From positions 1 to 43,347 of the forward strand of contig JANPJD010000139.1 of NCBI GenBank assembly GCA_031425325.1: 43,347 nt of DNA, in the 5' to 3' direction. Position 1 is the stretch's first letter; every line of letters begins with the position of its first letter. The notes under the pieces are model-generated. The model saw only the letters and a program-made list of their open reading frames with translations, did not search any database and was not told where the DNA came from. The position numbers and the translations under genes are program-made. This stretch comes from Aliitabrizicola sp031425325. Lineage in GTDB: Bacteria; Pseudomonadota; Alphaproteobacteria; Rhodobacterales; Rhodobacteraceae. Positions 35,621 to 43,347 of the stretch are shown here, one piece after another.

Positions 35621-37117
35621 ATGACCATCATTCCTGCGACCCGCCTTCGGCCCGCGGCATTCGCCCGCTTCGCACGGCGCGAGGATGGCGGCATGATCGT
35701 GCTGTCGCTGATCTTCTTCCTTCTGATGGTGATGATGGGCGGCATGGCCGTCGATCTGATGCGCTACGAGAACGCGCGCACCAAGTTGCAGCAGACGCTC
35801 GACCGCTCGATCCTGGCGGCTGCAAGCCTCAAGCAGACTGCCGATCCCGAGGTCGTCGTACGCGACTATTTCGCCAAGGCAGGGATGGCCGATCAGCTTG
35901 TCGACGTCCGGGCAGACCCGGCGCTCGACTCTCGGCTTGTCGAGGCGGAAGGCCGCGTCGTCGTGCCCACGATCTTCATGCACATGCTCGACATCCAGCA
36001 GATCACCGCGCCCGCCTCGGGTGCCGCTGTGGAAAGCGTGAACAACATCGAGATCTCGCTCGTGCTCGACATCTCTGGCTCCATGCTGGATGGCGATCAG
36101 ATCGGCAAGCTGCGGACGGCCGCCAAGAATTTCTTCGCCAAGGTGCTGGACGGCGACGCAGCGATTACAACGTCGATCAACGTCGTTCCCTATGCCGGTC
36201 ACGTAAACCCCGGACCCCGCCTCTTCTCGTTGTTCGGCGCGACGCGGACACACAACGACAACAACTGCATCGAACTGGCCGCAGCCGACTACCTGACCAC
36301 AGGCAGGCCCGCCACCGGTCGCGGTCAGGTGCCGCATTTCATGAACTGGACGCGGCAGAACACGATGGGCTGGGGCTGGTGCCCGGTCGGACCGAGCGAG
36401 ATCACCGTCGCACAGAACGACCTGGGTAAACTGAACACCTACATCGACAACATGAGGCTGCATGACGGGACCGGGACGATGAACGGCATCAAATACGGGC
36501 TGATGCTGCTCGACCCGTCGCTGAACTCGGTTTTCCAGACGCTCGCGAACGAGAACACGATTTCGGACGACTTTTCGGACCGTCCCCTGAACTGGTCGAA
36601 CACGGTCGGGTCGGATGTCACCAAGTATCTGATCGTCATGACAGACGGCAACATCACCGATCAGTTTCGTCCCAGGACGACCAACCTGGTCGACCCGGAC
36701 ACCGACGCCCTGGACAACGAGCAGATCCAGACCGGGACAACCACGCAGAGGGTGAACGGCAAGAACGTCACCGTTCCGGTGATGATGAACGACCCCGATA
36801 CGGTGGATGGCATCGACTATCCGCACTGGAACCGCACGGTCGAGCTTAACAACCAACCCTCGGTCAACCGCCAGAGCTCGGCCTTCAGCTCGCGCGCCAC
36901 GAACCTGTCGCGCTTCAACTCGCAGTGCAACCTCGCCAAGGCGAACGGCGTCATCGTCTACACGATCGCCTTCAACGCACCGATCGAGGCGCAGAACGAA
37001 ATGCGCGCCTGTGCCAACGAGGGCAAGTTCGCCAACGTGCCGAACAACCTGAACGACCTGAACCAGGTCTTCAACATCATCGCGCGCAACATCCAGCAAC
37101 TGCGGTTGACACAATGA
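35621..37117 (+). CDS. TadG-like pilus assembly protein with VWA domain
   Basis: The 498-residue protein has an N-terminal membrane helix of the TadE/TadG type (about 26-44, after RREDGGM), then a VWA domain beginning LVLDISGSM with an intact MIDAS DxSxS (150-154). Long inserts in the VWA domain follow, and the C-terminal IVYTIAFNAP..A...MRACA closes the fold. TadG proteins are minor pseudopilins/anchors of Tad (Flp) pili in the periplasm. ATG 35621 fits GGAAGGA at 8 bases; TTG 35615 would sit too close. It overlaps the TadE gene by four bases (ATGA). Confidence 0.85.
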   Translation: MTIIPATRLRPAAFARFARREDGGMIVLSLIFFLLMVMMGGMAVDLMRYENARTKLQQTLDRSILAAASLKQTADPEVVVRDYFAKAGMADQLVDVRADPALDSRLVEAEGRVVVPTIFMHMLDIQQITAPASGAAVESVNNIEISLVLDISGSMLDGDQIGKLRTAAKNFFAKVLDGDAAITTSINVVPYAGHVNPGPRLFSLFGATRTHNDNNCIELAAADYLTTGRPATGRGQVPHFMNWTRQNTMGWGWCPVGPSEITVAQNDLGKLNTYIDNMRLHDGTGTMNGIKYGLMLLDPSLNSVFQTLANENTISDDFSDRPLNWSNTVGSDVTKYLIVMTDGNITDQFRPRTTNLVDPDTDALDNEQIQTGTTTQRVNGKNVTVPVMMNDPDTVDGIDYPHWNRTVELNNQPSVNRQSSAFSSRATNLSRFNSQCNLAKANGVIVYTIAFNAPIEAQNEMRACANEGKFANVPNNLNDLNQVFNIIARNIQQLRLTQ

Positions 37118-37644
37118 GGCTTGCCCGGTTCATCGCACGGCTTGCGGGCTTCCGGTCCGAGCAGGGAACGGCCACGGTCGAGTTCGTCCTAACCGCGCCC
37201 GCAGTGATCTTCACGTTCATCGCAGCCTTGGAGTCTGGCATCTTCATGGTGCGCTACATCCTGCTGGACCGCGCGCTCGACATGACGGTCCGCGAGTTGC
37301 GTCTCGGCCTGATCGAGACCCCGGCACTGGCCGACCTCAAATCCTCGATCTGCGACAATACGGGGCTCGTCTCGGACTGCCGCAACAACCTTCAGATCGA
37401 GATGTTCTCGGTCAATACGGCGACCTGGGTGCTGCCGCAGCGAGGGGCCAACTGCCGTGACCGGGCCGAACAGATCAATATCGACGAACCCAATCTGGGC
37501 GTCGAGAACGAGGTGATGATGATCCGCGCCTGCCTGACGGCCGATGCGCTTTTCCCGACGACGAGCATCGCGGCCCGGATGAACCTCGATTCCCAGAACG
37601 GCTATTACATCTCGTCGACATCCGCCTTCGTGAACGAACCCTGA
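37114..37644 (+). CDS. TadE-like pseudopilin
   Basis: This 176-residue protein has the TadE signature right after a short basic leader: GTATVEFVLTAPAVIFTFIAALESG, one membrane helix with the conserved Glu. A periplasmic domain with several Cys (SSICDNTG..SDC, GANC, RAC) follows. TadE pseudopilins help assemble Flp pili and are cut by the TadV prepilin peptidase, which is not in the window. It is coupled to the TadG-like gene by ATGA (37114-37117), and another TadE-like gene lies 22 bases downstream. Confidence 0.85.
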   Translation: MRLARFIARLAGFRSEQGTATVEFVLTAPAVIFTFIAALESGIFMVRYILLDRALDMTVRELRLGLIETPALADLKSSICDNTGLVSDCRNNLQIEMFSVNTATWVLPQRGANCRDRAEQINIDEPNLGVENEVMMIRACLTADALFPTTSIAARMNLDSQNGYYISSTSAFVNEP

Positions 37645-37666
37645 CAGGCGCTGTATTCAAAGGTTT

Positions 37667-38278
37667 ATGAGCATCATGTCCGCATCCCGCTTCGCCAGCT
37701 TCTGCGCCCGCAGGGTCAAGACATTCGGCCGCGACGACTCGGGGACCGTTCTGACAGAGTTCGTCATGATCTTCCCGATCCTGATCTGGGCGTGGATCGG
37801 CATGTTCTTCTACTGGGACATCTACCGGGCGGTGAACCTGGCGCAGAAAGCCAGTTTCACCATCGCCGACAACCTGTCGCGCGACGAAGGCGTGCTCGAC
37901 GCGGCCTACATCAATGGTGTGAACGAGTTGTTCGCCTATCTCGCCGACACCGACCAGGAAGTGCGGATGCGCGTGACCAGCGTCGGGTGGAACCGGACAA
38001 CGCAGAAACACGAGGTGTCGTGGTCCTATTCGCCGCACGGCAAGATGACCCCGCACACCAATGCCTCGCTCGCCTTCGTGGCGAACCGCATCCCGACCCT
38101 GGTGGACTATGAGACGGTGATCCTGCTCGAAACCTCGGTGGACTATGCGCCGCCCTTCGACATGCCCGAAGTCAGCTGGGTCAATCTGGGGGTCGGCGCA
38201 CGCACGATGGAAGAGTTCATCGTGACGCGGCCCCGGTTCATCAACAAGATCTGCCTGCTGGGAACACCCTGCGTCTGA
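37667..38278 (+). CDS. TadE/TadG-like pilus assembly protein
   Basis: The 203-residue protein has RDDSGTVLTEFVMIFPILIWAWIGMFFYWDIYRAV: the TadE-type E-containing helix (about 29-50) followed by a 150-residue periplasmic domain. It is the third member of a tadG-tadE-tadE-like mini-operon. ATG 37667 is used (AAAGG just upstream); ATG 37676 is equally possible. Other tad genes (secretin, ATPase, Flp pilin) are not in this window, so this is a detached assembly module. Confidence 0.83.
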   Translation: MSIMSASRFASFCARRVKTFGRDDSGTVLTEFVMIFPILIWAWIGMFFYWDIYRAVNLAQKASFTIADNLSRDEGVLDAAYINGVNELFAYLADTDQEVRMRVTSVGWNRTTQKHEVSWSYSPHGKMTPHTNASLAFVANRIPTLVDYETVILLETSVDYAPPFDMPEVSWVNLGVGARTMEEFIVTRPRFINKICLLGTPCV

Positions 38279-38286
38279 CCGGGCGG

Positions 38287-38302
38287 GCCGCAGACTTGCG
38301 GT
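38287..38302. terminator. Small hairpin after the tad genes
   Basis: GCCGCA-GACT-TGCGGT (6 bp including one G.T) lies 9 bases after the stop at 38278, without a T run. It overlaps the -35 of the next candidate promoter. Confidence 0.3.
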
Positions 38303-38324
38303 CCGGGCGGCGCGCGGACTAAGC
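38296..38324 (+). promoter_or_regulatory. Candidate promoter of the lipoprotein gene
   Basis: TTGCGG (38296-38301), a 17-base spacer and CTAAGC (38319-38324) end only 7 bases before ATG 38332. If real, the transcript would have almost no leader. Confidence 0.3.
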
Positions 38325-38331
38325 TTCGCGG

Positions 38332-38622
38332 ATGGGTCGCATCGCCTGTTTCTTCGGTATCGCCGTCGCTCTCGGGGCCTGCGCCCCGATGCCGAGCTTT
38401 GAAAGCTCGGCAAGTATCAGTGCCAGCGGAACCTACCCCGCGCTGCTGCCTCTGGACGAGTTGCAGGCGGGGCCGGAGGCCGCGCTCGACCCGCAGGACC
38501 CCGACGCGCTCAAGGCCCGTGCGGCGGCGCTTCAGCAGCGTGGCGCGGGCCTTGCTGCAGCAGAGTCCGAGACAGCCCCCTCGCCCCGGCTCGAGGCGGC
38601 CCTCGCCCGTCCCGCCCCCTGA
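38332..38622 (+). CDS. Small hypothetical lipoprotein
   Basis: The 96-residue protein opens MGRIACFFGIAVALGACAPMPSF. A lipobox LGAC makes Cys17 the lipidated residue; the rest is Ala/Pro/Glu-rich and probably disordered (ASISASGTYPALLPLDELQAG, then an Ala-rich helix). No family is recognised. A similar layout, short lipoprotein just before hom, could be lineage-specific. Confidence 0.6.
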   Translation: MGRIACFFGIAVALGACAPMPSFESSASISASGTYPALLPLDELQAGPEAALDPQDPDALKARAAALQQRGAGLAAAESETAPSPRLEAALARPAP

Positions 38623-38632
38623 CGCGGCTTTG

Positions 38633-38660
38633 TTGCAAGGCTCCGCGCAACCCGCTAACA
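38633..38660 (+). promoter_or_regulatory. Candidate promoter of hom
   Basis: TTGCAA (38633-38638), a 16-base spacer and CTAACA (38655-38660), 46 bases before ATG 38707. Confidence 0.5.
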
Positions 38661-38706
38661 GGGCGGCGGCCCCAGGATGAGGGCGCCCGACCTGACGGAG
38701 ACCGCC

Positions 38707-39993
38707 ATGCCCGCCCCCCTCCGCCTTGGTCTTGCCGGTCTCGGAACGGTCGGCATCGGGGTGGTGAAGATCCTCGCACGGCACCCCGACCTGATCGCGG
38801 CCCGCGCCGGGCGGGCCGTGCAGATCGTGGCCGTCTCGGCGCGCGACCGGGCCCGGAAACGCGATGCGGACCTGTCGGCCTTCGCGTGGGAGGCCGACCC
38901 CGTGGCCCTCGCCGCCCGCACCGACATCGACGTCTTCGTCGAGGTGATGGGCGGCTCGGAAGGCCCCGCGCGAGATGCGACCGAGGCGGCCCTCGCCGCC
39001 GGGCATGACGTGGTGACAGCGAACAAGGCGCTTCTCGCGCATCACGGACAGGCCCTGGCCGAGGCGGCCGAGGCCGCGGGCCGCGTCATCCGCTTCGAGG
39101 CGGCCGTGGCGGGCGGCATCCCGGTGATGAAGGCGCTGACCGAAGGCCTTGCGGGCAACCGCATGACCCGCGTCATGGGCATCATGAACGGCACCTGCAA
39201 CTACATCCTGACGCGGATGGAAAGCGCAGGCCTGCCCTACCAGACGGTGTTCGAAGAGGCGCGCGCGCTTGGCTACCTCGAGGCGGACCCCAACCTCGAC
39301 GTGGGCGGCATCGACGCGGGCCACAAGCTGAGCCTGCTGGCCGCGACTGCCTTCGGCACGCAGGTGAACTTCGGCGCGGTCGAGCTTGAGGGCATTGGCA
39401 AGATCGCGATCGAGGACATTCGCCACGCCGCCGACCTCGGCTTTCGCATCAAGCTCCTGGGCGTGGCGCAGATGACCGGGCGTGGCCTTGAGCAGCGCAT
39501 GACGCCCTGCCTCGTGCCCGCCGACAGCCCGCTCGGGCAGGTGCAGGGCGGCACCAACATGGTCGTCCTCGAAGGCGACAGCGTGGGGCAGATCGTGCTG
39601 CGCGGCCCCGGCGCCGGCGAGGGGCCGACGGCGAGCGCCGTCCTGTCGGACGTGATCGACCTTGCGCGCGGCATCCGCGTGCCGACCTTCGGCCAACCGG
39701 CGGCGAGCCTTGTCCCGGCCCCGCCCGCCGCCGCCTCGGCGCCTGCCCCGCACTACCTTCGCATGACGCTGCTCGACAAACCGGGCGCACTCGCGCGGAT
39801 CGCGACGGTGCTGGGCGAGGCGGGCGTGTCGATCGACCGGATGCGCCAGTATGGCCATGCCGATGCCCATGCGCCGGTCCTGATCGTGACGCACAAGGCC
39901 GCGCCGCAGGACGTGGCCCACGCCCTTGGCCGCTTTGCCGCGACGGGCGTGCTGGTGGGCGATCCGGTCGCGATCCGGATCGAGGCTGTCTGA
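38707..39993 (+). CDS. hom: Homoserine dehydrogenase
   Basis: It reduces aspartate semialdehyde to homoserine for threonine, methionine and isoleucine synthesis. The 428-residue product has the NAD(P) loop GLAGLGTVGIGV (8-19), TANKALLAHHG, the catalytic-domain MNGTCNYIL and EADPNLDVGGIDAGHK, and a C-terminal ACT domain (about 345-428: LRMTLLDKPGALARIATVLGE) that would carry feedback control. ATG 38707 has GGAGA upstream; ten further in-frame residues upstream are not needed. glpX follows after 247 bp that contain the second dispersed repeat on the opposite strand. Confidence 0.96.
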   Translation: MPAPLRLGLAGLGTVGIGVVKILARHPDLIAARAGRAVQIVAVSARDRARKRDADLSAFAWEADPVALAARTDIDVFVEVMGGSEGPARDATEAALAAGHDVVTANKALLAHHGQALAEAAEAAGRVIRFEAAVAGGIPVMKALTEGLAGNRMTRVMGIMNGTCNYILTRMESAGLPYQTVFEEARALGYLEADPNLDVGGIDAGHKLSLLAATAFGTQVNFGAVELEGIGKIAIEDIRHAADLGFRIKLLGVAQMTGRGLEQRMTPCLVPADSPLGQVQGGTNMVVLEGDSVGQIVLRGPGAGEGPTASAVLSDVIDLARGIRVPTFGQPAASLVPAPPAAASAPAPHYLRMTLLDKPGALARIATVLGEAGVSIDRMRQYGHADAHAPVLIVTHKAAPQDVAHALGRFAATGVLVGDPVAIRIEAV

Positions 39994-40019
39994 GGAGGCA
40001 CTTGGCAACCGTCAGAGGA

Positions 40020-40127
40020 CCGAAAGGAAACGTGCAAGTGGCGCGTTCCCCGGTCCGATCGCCGAAGGGCGCAAGCCCGCAGGCAACGGGCGTGCCACAA
40101 GCCTGACGGCTGAAATCCGGCAAGACC
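40020..40127 (-). repeat. Second dispersed repeat, copy 2 (inverted)
   Basis: Read on the minus strand it runs TCTTGCCGGATTTCAGCCG, then CAGGCTTG, TTGCCTGCGGGC, CCCTTCGGCGATCGG and GAACGCGCCACTTGC, and ends in GTTTCC. It matches 13643-13746 block by block with scattered substitutions and small gaps. Confidence 0.7.
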
Positions 40128-40182
40128 GGCCACCGTTGGCACTCGGCCCCGGTGGCGACGGGGGACAAGTACCCGACCACCC

Positions 40183-40210
40183 TTGCCGCCCGCACCGCCC
40201 ACAGCTACCA
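40183..40210 (+). promoter_or_regulatory. Candidate promoter of glpX
   Basis: TTGCCG (40183-40188), a 16-base spacer and CTACCA (40205-40210), 30 bases before the start codon. Confidence 0.45.
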
Positions 40211-40240
40211 CAAAGGCCCACGCCGCAACGGAGGCCCATG

Positions 40241-41206
40241 ATGGTCGATGCCACCCAGTTCCACGACCGCATGCTCTCGCTCGGTCTTGCCCGCGTGTCC
40301 GAGGCGGCAGCCCTCGCCTCGGCGGGCCTGATCGGGCGCGGCGACGAGAAGGCGGCAGACCAGGCCGCCGTCAACGCGATGCGCGACCAGTTGAACCTTC
40401 TCGACATCGCGGGCGTCGTCGTGATCGGCGAGGGCGAGCGCGACGAGGCGCCGATGCTCTTCATCGGCGAAGAGGTCGGCACCGGCAAAGGCCCCGCGGT
40501 CGACATAGCACTCGACCCGCTCGAAGGGACGACCCTGACCGCCAAGGACATGCCGAACGCCCTGACCGTGATCGCCATGGCCCCGCGCGGCACGCTGCTG
40601 CATGCGCCCGACGTCTACATGGACAAGCTCGCGATCGGCCCCGGCTTTCGCCCCGGCACGGTCACCATGACGATGAGCCCGTCCGAACGCGTCTCGATGC
40701 TCGCCGCCGCAAAGGGCTGCTCGACCCATGACATCACCGTCTGCGTGCTGGAACGCCCCCGCCACGAAGAGATGATCGCCGAGTTGCGCGCGACCGGGGC
40801 CGCGATCCGCCTGATCACGGACGGCGACGTGGCGGGGGTCATGCATTGCGCCGAGCCCGAAAAGACCGGCATCGACATGTACATGGGCTCGGGCGGCGCG
40901 CCCGAAGGGGTGCTCGCGGCGGCGGCGCTGAAATGCATGGGCGGGCAGTTCTTCGGCAAGCTGATGTTCCGCAACGATGACGAGCGGGACCGCGCGCGCA
41001 AGGCCGGGATCACCAACTTCGACCGCGTCTACACCCGCGACGACCTCGTGCGCGGCGAGGTGATCTTCGCCGCGACCGGCGTGACGGGGGGGTCCTTGCT
41101 GCAAGGCATCAGGCGCGAGCCGGGCTGGGTCACGCTCGACACCATCCTGATGCGCTCGAAGACCGGATCGGTGCGGCGGATCGAGTATCGCAGCCCGGTG
41201 AAGTGA
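40241..41206 (+). CDS. glpX: Fructose-1,6-bisphosphatase class II
   Basis: GlpX dephosphorylates fructose 1,6-bisphosphate in gluconeogenesis and the Calvin cycle; many cyanobacterial and some alphaproteobacterial forms also act on sedoheptulose 1,7-bisphosphate. The 321-residue product has IGEGERDEAPML (metal-binding Glu/Asp), the lithium-sensitive DPLEGTT motif and the GDVAGVM..EPEKTGIDMYMGSGGAPEGVL region. GGAGG (40230-40234) sits six bases before ATG 40241 and three before ATG 40238, so 40241 is preferred. hom-glpX-recJ is a familiar order in this family. Confidence 0.95.
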   Translation: MVDATQFHDRMLSLGLARVSEAAALASAGLIGRGDEKAADQAAVNAMRDQLNLLDIAGVVVIGEGERDEAPMLFIGEEVGTGKGPAVDIALDPLEGTTLTAKDMPNALTVIAMAPRGTLLHAPDVYMDKLAIGPGFRPGTVTMTMSPSERVSMLAAAKGCSTHDITVCVLERPRHEEMIAELRATGAAIRLITDGDVAGVMHCAEPEKTGIDMYMGSGGAPEGVLAAAALKCMGGQFFGKLMFRNDDERDRARKAGITNFDRVYTRDDLVRGEVIFAATGVTGGSLLQGIRREPGWVTLDTILMRSKTGSVRRIEYRSPVK

Positions 41207-41457
41207 GGGGCCTGCGTCAGCCGCGACGCCCACTGCCTTGAGCGCGAGTTGCGCTCGCTTCGGCGACAGAAATCGACTGGGCAACGTTTCTTCGGAACCA
41301 CGTCGGTTCATTCGAAAGATCCCCGTAAGCCCGAAGGCCGCACGCGAAAGCGAGCGGTTGCACGCGCCAATCAGGCGGTGAAGGTTCGCGGGCAATGAGC
41401 CAGCGCTGCCCACTCGCCCCCTTGCCACCCGCCCCTCTTTCCGTCACCCCTGCCCCC
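41207..41457. other. Structured intergenic region between glpX and recJ
   Basis: There is no convincing gene, apart from a possible N-terminal extension of recJ from 41395. Two stem-loops stand out. One is GAGCGC-GAGTT-GCGCTC (41240-41256). The other is a longer imperfect hairpin, TTTCTTCG-GAACC-acgtc-GGTTC-att-CGAAAGA (41287-41319). The stretch CGCGAAAGCGAGCGG (41344-41358) has further short self-complementarity. Confidence 0.5.
41240..41256. terminator. Hairpin after glpX
   Basis: A 6-bp perfect stem GAGCGC/GCGCTC with loop GAGTT lies 34 bases after the glpX stop and is followed by GCTTCGGC. There is no T run. It is a candidate terminator or 3'-end stabiliser. Confidence 0.4.
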
Positions 41458-43200
41458 ATGTCCCCCGCCTTCCTCAACGTCGAGGCCTCTCTCACTGGCC
41501 GCCGCTGGATCGGCCCCTCGGCCGAAGAGGATCGCCTGTCCGAGGCGATGGCGCAGCAGACGCGCCTGCCGCTGCCGCTCTGCCGGACGCTGGTGCGGCG
41601 CGGCGTCCCGCCCGAAGAGGCCGAGCGCTTCCTCGCCCCGCAGCTTCGTGATCTTCTGCCCGATCCGCTGTCCCTGCGCGACATGGGCAAGGCGGCCGCG
41701 CGCCTGCTGCACGCCGTCCGTCATCGCCAGCGCATCGCGGTGTTCGGCGATTACGACGTCGACGGCGGCGCGTCGTCGGCGTTGCTCCTCACCTGGCTGC
41801 GGGCGATGGGCCTGCCCGCCACGCTCTACATCCCCGACCGCATCGACGAGGGCTACGGGCCGAACGTGCCCGCGATGGCTGCGCTGGCGGCGGCCCACGA
41901 CCTCATCCTCTGCGTCGACTGCGGCACGCTCAGTCACGAGCCTATCGCGGCAGCGGCGGGCGCGGATGTAGTGGTGCTCGACCACCACCTCGGCGCCGAA
42001 ACGCTGCCCCCCGCCCTCGCGGTCGTGAACCCCAACCGGCAGGATGAGGACGGCGCGCTGGGGCACCTCTGCGCCGCCTCGGTCGTGTTCCTGCTGCTGG
42101 TCGAGGCCAACCGGCGGCTGCGGCTGGACGGGGTGCAGGGCCCCGACCTGATGGCAATGCTCGACCTCGTGGCGCTCGCGACGGTGGCGGATGTGGCCCC
42201 CCTCGTGGGCGTCAACCGCGCGCTGGTGCGCCAGGGCCTGCGCGTCATGGCGCGGCGCGAGCGGCCGGGCCTCGTGGCGCTTGCCGACGTCGCGCGCATG
42301 GATCAGGCCCCGACCCCCTACGCGCTTGGCTTCCTGCTCGGCCCGCGCGTCAATGCAGGCGGACGGATCGGGCGCGCGGATTTGGGCGCGCGCCTGCTGG
42401 CGACCGACGATCCCGAAGAGGCGAAGTCCATCGCAGCACGCCTCGACGAGTTGAACTCCGAGCGCCGCGAGATCGAGTTGCGCGTCCGCGACGCAGCACT
42501 CGCGCAGGCCGAGGCGCGGGGGCTGGACGGCCCGCTCGTCTGGGCGGCCGGTGCCGGCTGGCACCCCGGCGTCGTGGGCATCGTCGCGGCCCGGCTGAAG
42601 GAGGCGACGAACCGACCCGCCGTGGTGATCGGGCTCGACGGCGGGATCGGCAAGGGTTCGGGCCGGTCGGTCTCGGGCGTCGATCTGGGGGCCGCGATCC
42701 ACCGCGTCGCCGCCGAGGGGCTTCTTCTGCGCGGCGGCGGGCACCGGATGGCGGCGGGCCTGACCGTGGCCGAGGGGCAGATCGAGGCCGCGATGGCGCG
42801 GCTGGGCGAGTTGCTCGCCCGGCAGGGCGCGGGCGTGGGCGGGGCCGCCGACCTGCGGCTGGACGGCCTTCTGATGCCGGGGGCCGCGACGGCGGCACTC
42901 GTCGAGCAGATCGAGGCCGCAGGCCCGTTCGGCGCGCAAGCCCCCGCGCCGCGCTTTGCCTTTGCCGACCAGAGCGTCGCCTGCCGCCGCGTCGGCGAGA
43001 CGACGCATCTGCGCCTGACCTGCGGCAGCGGGGCCGAGCGGCTCGAGGCGATCGCCTTCGGGGCCTTCGACGGCCCGCTCGGAGCCGTGCTGATGCAGGG
43101 CGGCGCACAGCGCTTCCACCTCGCCGGGCGGCTCGAGATGAGCCACTGGAACGGCCGCAGCACGGTGCAGCTGCGCCTCGAGGACGCCGCGCGCGCCTGA
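41458..43200 (+). CDS. recJ: Single-stranded-DNA-specific exonuclease RecJ
   Basis: RecJ degrades single-stranded DNA 5' to 3' in recombination and mismatch repair. The 580-residue product has the DHH-family motifs in order: FGDYDVDG (96-103), VDCGT, VVLDHHLG, the motif IV region around LVALATVADVAPLVG, then the DHHA1 GGGHRMAAG and an OB-fold C-terminal part. ATG 41458 gives the family N terminus (FLNVEASLTGRRW); ATG 41395 is in frame, has GAAGG upstream and would add 21 Pro/Leu-rich residues. The stop at 43200 lies 70 bases before tRNA-Glu. Confidence 0.95.
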   Translation: MSPAFLNVEASLTGRRWIGPSAEEDRLSEAMAQQTRLPLPLCRTLVRRGVPPEEAERFLAPQLRDLLPDPLSLRDMGKAAARLLHAVRHRQRIAVFGDYDVDGGASSALLLTWLRAMGLPATLYIPDRIDEGYGPNVPAMAALAAAHDLILCVDCGTLSHEPIAAAAGADVVVLDHHLGAETLPPALAVVNPNRQDEDGALGHLCAASVVFLLLVEANRRLRLDGVQGPDLMAMLDLVALATVADVAPLVGVNRALVRQGLRVMARRERPGLVALADVARMDQAPTPYALGFLLGPRVNAGGRIGRADLGARLLATDDPEEAKSIAARLDELNSERREIELRVRDAALAQAEARGLDGPLVWAAGAGWHPGVVGIVAARLKEATNRPAVVIGLDGGIGKGSGRSVSGVDLGAAIHRVAAEGLLLRGGGHRMAAGLTVAEGQIEAAMARLGELLARQGAGVGGAADLRLDGLLMPGAATAALVEQIEAAGPFGAQAPAPRFAFADQSVACRRVGETTHLRLTCGSGAERLEAIAFGAFDGPLGAVLMQGGAQRFHLAGRLEMSHWNGRSTVQLRLEDAARA

Positions 43201-43223
43201 CGCCGGAGGCTGCAAGATTCGTC

Positions 43224-43251
43224 TTGCACCCGCCCCCCGCCTCGCCTAAAC
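43224..43251 (+). promoter_or_regulatory. Candidate promoter of tRNA-Glu
   Basis: TTGCAC (43224-43229), a 16-base spacer and CTAAAC (43246-43251), 19 bases before the tRNA. Confidence 0.5.
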
Positions 43252-43270
43252 ACCGCGCCAGACCAAGCGT

Positions 43271-43345
43271 GGCCCGTTCGTCTATCGGTTAGGACACCAG
43301 GTTTTCAACCTGGGAAGAGGGGTTCGACTCCCCTACGGGCTGCCA
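43271..43345 (+). tRNA. tRNA-Glu (anticodon TTC)
   Basis: A 75-nt cloverleaf. The acceptor GGCCCGT/ACGGGCT pairs fully except a G.U at 1:72. The anticodon stem CCAGG/CCTGG with loop TTTTCAA gives TTC, and the T arm AGGGG/CCCCT has loop TTCGACT. The CCA end is encoded (43343-43345). Confidence 0.96.
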
Positions 43346-43347
43346 TT

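Noticed and set aside
39926..40237. An apparent 100-residue N-terminal extension of GlpX
   Set aside because: It crosses the end of hom and the second dispersed repeat. The family N terminus and GGAGG site place the start at 40241.

Overview
The window looks like a chromosomal segment of a GC-rich alphaproteobacterium of the Rhodobacterales (Rhodobacteraceae/Paracoccaceae type). The signs are a GcrA cell-cycle regulator, a ChpT phosphotransferase, an alphaproteobacterial/mitochondrial NDUFS4-like complex I protein, a DUF3553 protein, an olsB-olsA ornithine-lipid operon and a hom-glpX-recJ block. I see no transposase, integrase, phage gene or CRISPR array. Coding density is high, and many adjacent genes share a 4-base ATGA/GTGA/TTGA stop-start overlap.

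Layout. 1-4.2 kb: small membrane/secreted proteins, uvrB, divergent NDUFS4-like gene, GNAT acetyltransferase and tRNA-Arg(TCT). 4.3-9.5 kb: a minus-strand five-gene catabolic-looking cluster (alpha/beta hydrolase, serine/threonine dehydratase-like enzyme, 3-oxoadipate enol-lactonase-like hydrolase, TetA-like exporter, enolase-superfamily enzyme). 9.8-13.6 kb: ABC exporter and acyl-CoA synthetase. 13.8-17.4 kb: minus-strand dtd, sugar kinase, purC, meaB. 17.5-22 kb: DUF3108 protein, HrpB helicase, YbjJ-like MFS protein. 22-25.9 kb: DUF1993 protein and the minus-strand argD-argF-M20 peptidase group. 26-30.8 kb: gcrA, AsmA-like protein, a two-gene membrane operon (ABA4-like plus a multi-span protein) divergent from a TetR regulator. 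30.7-33.3 kb: olsA/olsB, DUF3553 and divergent chpT. 33.3-35.2 kb: small membrane protein and glutamate dehydrogenase. 35.6-38.3 kb: three Tad-pilus type TadG/TadE genes. 38.3-43.3 kb: lipoprotein, hom, glpX, recJ and tRNA-Glu(TTC).

The most striking unexplained structure is non-coding. (1) A hairpin-plus-tail repeat of about 50 bp occurs in at least six intergenic copies, with one compensatory base-pair change in the stem. (2) A second repeat of about 105 bp occurs in inverted orientation at about 13.64 and 40.02 kb. (3) Several promoters share a TTGnnn, 16-base spacer, CTAnnn layout. (4) Palindromic operator-like sites sit in front of the catabolic cluster, the acyl-CoA synthetase and the ABA4-like/TetR pair. 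Protein-level oddities are an M20 peptidase lacking both ligands of one predicted zinc site, an enolase-superfamily protein with Gly where a metal-binding Asp is expected, and a recent-looking in-frame 21-bp duplication in argD.

All calls come from reading the sequence and from knowledge of the families. No database or structure search was run.
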